Shown: positions 58,621-64,000 of the stretch, in pieces
How positions within the stretch are numbered: the stretch's first letter is position 1
Layout: each line of letters opens with the position of its first letter
Made by a program: the position numbers and the translations under genes
The notes under the pieces: model-generated
The model's input: only the letters and a program-made list of their open reading frames with translations
The model's database searches: none
Told to the model about the DNA's origin: nothing
NCBI GenBank assembly: GCA_033961575.1
Contig: CM066727.1
Span: 156,969,434 to 157,033,433, forward strand
DNA from: Aselliscus stoliczkanus
Lineage: Eukaryota; Chordata; Mammalia; Chiroptera; Hipposideridae
DNA: 64,000 bases
Direction of reading: 5' to 3'

Positions 58621-61135
58621 GCTAGTGCTTTATAGCTAAATGAATAAAAGAACAAGGAATCCAGTTTTCAATTTATTCTGTAAATTGTTACTTGTAGTCC
58701 TATGTATGTGCTACAGCTTCACCTGAAAACATTGATTAAATGTGGACTGCTCTCTCAGACCAATAGTGGTACAAGTCTACAATAAATCTTATCTCTAAAT
58801 ACTCAACTTAATACCTTGAAACTTTTCCAAAACACAAAACATGTTTCAAAATGTTCCTCAAATTAGGCTGGTTTCCTTGTGTCATAAATCATTTAGCTAG
58901 AACTAAACTATTCATGTCTGTCACGGAGTGCAACCTCAGCTCTCAACAGAATCACATCCAAAGAAATACTGGAACTCAGTAGCTCTGTTCTTTTGTTTGT
59001 TTGTTTGTTTCTAGATGAGTGAGATGTCAGTCTTCTGGTCTGCAGTTACGAGAGGAAGCACTGCTCTCTGCCTCATGAACTTGTTTTGCATCCTTCTCAA
59101 GACTCATAGGGCCTCCACTTGTACTGACCCAGGTTCTTTCATCACTGGTATAAATCTCAATTGAAAAATGTGTAAATAGAATAGGACATACTCTGGTTTA
59201 GAAGATAGCACAAAGTAAGACAAAGGGAGTATAAAGATACCTACAATAATTAATATTGAGTCTTTGAAATGGATTGGGGGCATCTCTTGGGAGAGTGAAT
59301 TGGTAACAGTCCCTCTTCCCGATAGTGCATAATACAAATAATTAAGAACATAGATATGCTGCATCGAGTTCTTTTGTTCTTTCCCAGTGGACACACAACA
59401 TTGGATGATTCATCTGCTGCTGGAGCAGGATTCTTTACCCTGGATCAATTATGCGCCTTCCCTTTGGCACTTTGATAGAATGAGTGAGCCTAGAATGACA
59501 GCTGATGATAGGAGGCTCAGTCACAAAGTAGAACCACCATTGCCAGGAGCTAAACAAAAATTATACTGTTTAAAAACTCAGAGTCCAAGAGTAAATGTAT
59601 TGTCCATAAGAGGACAAAAGGCAGAAAGTTTCCAGTAGGTTGTAAATGTCAGTAAATCATAAAATGTGTATTTCCAATTGAGGCCAAAAGAGTCAATCTA
59701 TAAAAGGAAATGTACCAAGGAAAGAGAACCTCATAAAAATCTCAAATGCTGTGCTGTGGTGACAGATGTGGTGCTGGGGACTCACACCTGCAGGTGGGCC
59801 AAGAGGTCTTTGAGAAAGTGACTATGTCACTTGTCTCTGTGTCCTGAAAATGACATTCTCTGACATCCATGGAGTTGAAAGAGGCTCCTTGGAGAAGCTC
59901 CTTTCTACAGAATCACCTGCACAAAAGTAAATATTCTCAGGGAGAATGGGACTGACTTATATAGTTAATTCTATCAAATGACTTTGAAATGAATCCATAG
60001 AGAGATGGAAAGAGGAAACGCCACTGTGGCAATTAGAGGTTGATGTGATGTTCTTTTCCTCATAATTTACTCTAAGTGAAGATAGAAACCAGGACAGAGA
60101 ACTTTTGTCACAGATGGAAAGAGGAAAAGGACACCAGTCATTTTGTTCTAATTCATGAGCATTATTTTAAAAAATCCTCCCTCATGGTTTCCATAGCTAC
60201 CCCACTGGTTTTCATTTGCAGTCTGTCTCAGGGAGCAGTAAGGGACTTTGGCACCGCAGTCATCCCACCCGCAACACAGCATCTCGTGCTCTGTGTGACA
60301 CTTATCAACACCCCCAGCTGTCACTGAGGAGGGCAAAGCAAATCCAAACAGACTCCTCCTAACTAAACAATTCCCCCTTTCCCTTTAATTTTGAAATTTT
60401 TACCAAAAGATGATTCAAGAATGCTCTTCACGCTAAATACAAACTAGAGGACAGAGGTAAAATATGATTACTTGATATAAAGTAAAAACACAGATTTTAA
60501 ATATTACTAACAAATGTGTTTTGTATGATCAGTTTGAGGCACAAAATGAGATATTTATTTTAATGTTGAAACTATAATGATGAAAAAATACTCCCAGATT
60601 GACAAGACCAATCTTTCCTAGGGCCCCCTCTCCAAGTGATTTCTAGAGTGCAATGTCCCTCAACGCCATCCTGCTTATTGGTCCCCAGCAACTGAAATAC
60701 ATCCTCTGGTACTCTTTTGGGCTTCTCACACCTTCTCTGAAATTACTCCGCAAGGCTGTTCTCTATCCCATAGGTATTCATTCCAAGTGTCAGTATAGTC
60801 CCCTCTCTTAATATTCCCAAGCAGAGTAGGTCCAGACAAGGATGGTAACAACCCTTTACTAAATGTTGAGGAATGCACTCTTGGGATCTTCAGGTCCTAA
60901 ATAAAATACCAGGGTCTATGCTTGTCCTGGCAGGATTCCAGGGAGAAATATGTGTAATCAGGACTCTCAACCCCTTTGTTCCTTGCTTCCATCCAGTCCA
61001 TGGCATGAACATCCCCCTTAGCATGCTCATAGTTCCTTAATAAGATACTGTTCCTCTGCTCCCACACCCCAAAACACACAAGAGCGGATCGTTTTCTATG
61101 ATCCATACAAGTCTAGATGCATATATCTTCTAATT
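58621..61135. other. Unassigned DNA, no gene
   Basis: About 2.5 kb without a recognised repeat except a short (TTTG)n at about 58993-59011. Frames at 59104-59394, 59387-59638 and 60076-60327 have no recognisable domain and are overlapped by reverse frames. Confidence 0.4.
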
Positions 61136-61136
61136 A

Positions 61137-61860
61137 AAGATGGTGGATTGGACACGTGCTTATCTTCCTTCTGAGAGTCCACCAGAGAGACAAAGAGAAG
61201 ACAAAAAAAAAAGTTAAATCTCTAACAACAAAGAGAACAGGAGGCAGGCTCTGTAGAAGAGCTATTTGAACAAAATTATGAAAGATGTGAAATGAATGGA
61301 GGATATGAAATGGATTAAGGAAGTCATAATTTGGGTTGTTCATAAAGAGGCACTTAGATAATTTGCCCCACAAAACCTTGAGGAAGTGTTGAATTAGAGA
61401 TGCTGGATATAGCAGAGGGCAGGAATGAAGCTTGGAGCCAAAACAGGGCATTAGTTGACAGCCCAGACATTGAAGAATCAAGCTTATCTTCCTCCCCACT
61501 TCCAACACTTAGACAGCCAGTGCTGGCTCTCAGGCATTTCCCCCAGGCTGGAGACTGGAGTTTCTTCTCCGAGAAATTGTATGGATCTTGGGAAAAGACT
61601 TGACACATTCCAGCACCAGGGTTTCCCCGGCATTAAAGATGATTTCCCACCTGATAACCTAAAGCAGACTCCAGCAATTCACGGGCCTTATCTCACATAT
61701 TGGGAGCTCCAAACCAGCTTTTCCTTGTATCACACTGAAATAGGAACAGCTAAACAAGGACTGGACCTCTCTCAAACACTCTGAGGGTTTGAAGAAGCCC
61801 TCAGATGGGGGTGAGGTGAGATGTGGGGGCCCAAAAGTAAGAGTGAGAATGCTCGGAGAA
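61137..61860 (+). mobile_element. Possible L1/HAL1 5' region
   Basis: 'agatggtggattggacacgt' and the following A-rich text resemble the 5' start of some old L1/HAL1 elements; the assignment is weak. Overlapping frames at 61354-61784 on both strands are unrecognised. Confidence 0.25.
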
Positions 61861-62204
61861 GAGAACTAAAAAACAAACAAACAAACTACAATTAATATCG
61901 GTGGTATAGAAAGGTAACCTGGAGCAGGGGTTGTTGAGTAGGCCAGTCTGAAGTCCCTCCCTTTTACAGGCACACAAATAAGTCAGTTGGACATTTAGTC
62001 AGTTATCAAGTATTGATTGTCCATCTTTTGTGTTAGCTTATCCTGTGCATTGATGGTTGTCAATTTTATTTTTAATGGCATACAGTCAGTTTTATTTCGG
62101 GTCATCAGTTTCGTCTGTCCATTGCCTCTTTTGCTGAGGACAGTCTGTACAATAGGGAATAAGAATTAGGGAACAGAAAAAAATGCCATCTTCCATACTC
62201 TGGG
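61861..62204. other. No gene seen
   Basis: Unique-looking DNA with an (AAAC)n patch at about 61870-61887. Confidence 0.4.
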
Positions 62205-62290
62205 ATGCCTTACAATTTGCAAAGCACTTATCTCATATTATCCTATAACCCTATAAAGTGGAACATTTTTTCCAGCTGCCCTTTCAGTCT
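62205..62290 (-). mobile_element. MIR fragment, reverse
   Basis: 'acaatttgcaaagcacttat' and 'ataaccctataaagtggaac' are reverse MIR text. Confidence 0.6.
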
Positions 62291-63160
62291 AAGCCAATGT
62301 TGAACCTACTGGGAAATGTGAAGAAGTAATAAGTTAACATGCAAAGAGCTTCCCATGCCTGCTCAGTTAGAGATAGCTGCTGTAATAAAGATTTTAGAAG
62401 CCGGAAAAACTGAAAAGTGGGGCAAGGTTTGCATTTGTCATCATCACTACTTCTTTCTTGCCTGACTTCCTTTCTCCATCTCTCTGAACCCCAATGTATC
62501 TAAATTTTTAGCCTCTGGGTGCCTAAAGTCTCCTAGGCTCAGCTCCTCCAGCCTTCAACCTCTCCTTCCACCTCCTCAATCAGACCACATCAATCCCACA
62601 TCCCCTTCCTTAGGGTCTTTAATATAATGTGGCCATGGTTGATACTGAGTCCCTAAATGATAATTTTCAGGATCCCTTAAGAGTCTTTAAAATAGGAGAT
62701 CTCCTTTTTGCAAATGGAATGGTATAAATATTAAGTTACAATTGCTCTGGTATTCAGGAAAGATGGGGCTCTCTCTTGGCATCGCTGATTGAACCACATA
62801 CTCAGTGATTACCTGCTTTGTTGCCCCTAATAACTTGCCATAGGATCAGCTGAATGGAAGAAGGTTCAGACTCTCCTGACTTTCAGAAATGTGTTCAGGG
62901 TTTGAGGAAGAAAAGGGCTTTCCTTAGAGATTTAACCACTGATCGACCTGTGGAATAAACTTTAACTTTCTTCAAGTAGAGGAAGCAGCTATTACCCTCT
63001 TCCACAGACAACTCCAGCTTTGGCCTAACATCACAGCACATTTCCTAGGGTGAATAGATAATTTTCGGGCCACATGGTAGGTCCTTGGGTGAACATTTCG
63101 GTAGTGTAAATCTGATGAAGATTGCCAGGTGTATTGAGTAGGGTGAGTGCTGTTTTATTG
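62291..63160. other. No gene seen
   Basis: Unique-looking DNA. Confidence 0.4.
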
Positions 63161-63207
63161 GTGATGGTAATGGTGGTGGTGGTGGTGGTGGTGGTGTGTG
63201 TGTGTGT
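63161..63207 (+). repeat. (GGT)n(GT)n microsatellite
   Basis: GGT units, imperfect at first and then pure from about 63171, followed by GT units. It yields a Thr-rich reverse frame that is not a gene. Confidence 0.93.
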
Positions 63208-64000
63208 ATTCATGTGTGTGCAATCATCAGAGACAGAAAGAAGAGCAAAGTAGTGGAATATTTACCTATAAAATTTAGCTTTAAAAGAAAATAAAAACCT
63301 CTATTTTGTTGGATATTATTACAACCATTTTCAGCCAAATAGTGTTTGTTTTGCTTTGATTTTACAGGAAATAAACTTAGCATCTTGTAGAGTTGGGTGG
63401 TTGTGGAGTGCTACTGTGATAAGAATTAACCATCTGCTAAATATCTAGGCAAGAATTATTATTGCGTGGGTTCTAAGACAAACTTTCCTGTAGGGTCAGA
63501 TGATTTCAGAACAATTTTTATGGTGAGGGTTAACTCTACGTGGCCCATCTGCCCTTGTTTCCTGGTCCAACTACTTCTGGTCAAACACTTCTGAGTAGAC
63601 AGGGTCCTCATAAAGTACCAGCACCGATTGGACATGCACCCTGAGGGATTCGCAGTTTGTGTTTTTATGTGAGTTGTGGTTTGCCAGTGACTATATGTAT
63701 ATTAATGAAAGGGAAGAAAAAATGATCATATACAGGTGATCTAATTTTACACTGAGAAAATCTAAAAGAATTGATTAAAAGGTTAGAATAAAGTGACTAA
63801 GTACATTAGAAGTCAATGTGTAAAATTGTGATGCCTAAAATGATGCAGAAACAATAGCCGCATTTGAGGCCTAATGGAGGGATTCCGTCAGTCATTGCCC
63901 AGAGACAGCTTGTTCTGTAAGCTCCCTGATTAACTCTCAAGGTTTGGGAAAGAATCCATAAGCAATTAAATTATTTCCTTTGCAAACCGCTCATCAACTG
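63208..64000. other. No gene seen
   Basis: AT-rich unique-looking DNA to the window end. Confidence 0.4.

Noticed and set aside
61134..61508. 124-codon minus frame rich in hydrophobic residues
   Set aside because: It overlaps other open frames on both strands and a possible L1/HAL1 segment; no family is recognised.

Overview
The window is repeat-rich, AT-leaning mammalian nuclear DNA. The most telling content is a set of tRNA-derived SINEs of two related kinds. The first is a short ~110 bp element, made of a tRNA-like head with A and B boxes, a segment ending GTGACACTGCCCTC, and an A-tail. The second group is longer (180-465 bp), with tails reading TTCCCCAATAAAATCTTT. The longer elements resemble the Ves/Rhin-type SINEs known from bats. 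Together with a mariner-type mini-element this suggests a bat, probably of the horseshoe-bat side of the order; the species is inferred, not proven. MIR, LINE-2, MaLR LTRs and decayed L1 copies are the usual mammalian background.

I found no convincing protein-coding gene, rRNA, tRNA gene or CpG island. Most longer open frames are antisense readings through SINEs or microsatellites, or unremarkable unique sequence. Two places merit a look as gene-derived. One is a stop-free 86-codon frame ending in TAA that overlaps AATAAA and is followed by an A-run (51226-51528, possible retropseudogene tail). The other is an open stretch behind a strong splice-acceptor-like sequence (39863-40086, possible exon). 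The window is therefore intergenic or deep intronic.

Layout. 1-10 kb: MIRs, short and long SINEs, a TG/AG microsatellite and a 167 bp TTTC/TC tract. 10-20 kb: mostly unique DNA with MIR/L2, an L1 3' fragment and an LTR-like segment. 20-30 kb: composite SINEs, an 81 bp mariner-type MITE (24574-24654) and an antisense L1 (27.6-29.2 kb). 30-36 kb: L1 3' end, LTR-like block, MLT1-type LTR, two SINEs, a hexanucleotide microsatellite, another LTR and a Tigger-like fragment. 36-50 kb: unique DNA with five SINEs of the same group, L2, MIR and ancient repeats. 50-57 kb: MLT1 and MST-type LTRs, the retropseudogene candidate and a 2.5 kb antisense L1 ORF2 fossil holding a SINE. 57-64 kb: mostly unique DNA.

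The main pattern is among the SINEs. Ten short copies share one 3' boundary that falls inside the longer composite SINE, so the short family looks like a truncated derivative. It lost the AATAAA/TCTTT tail but kept the pol III promoter and still inserted with intact target-site duplications.
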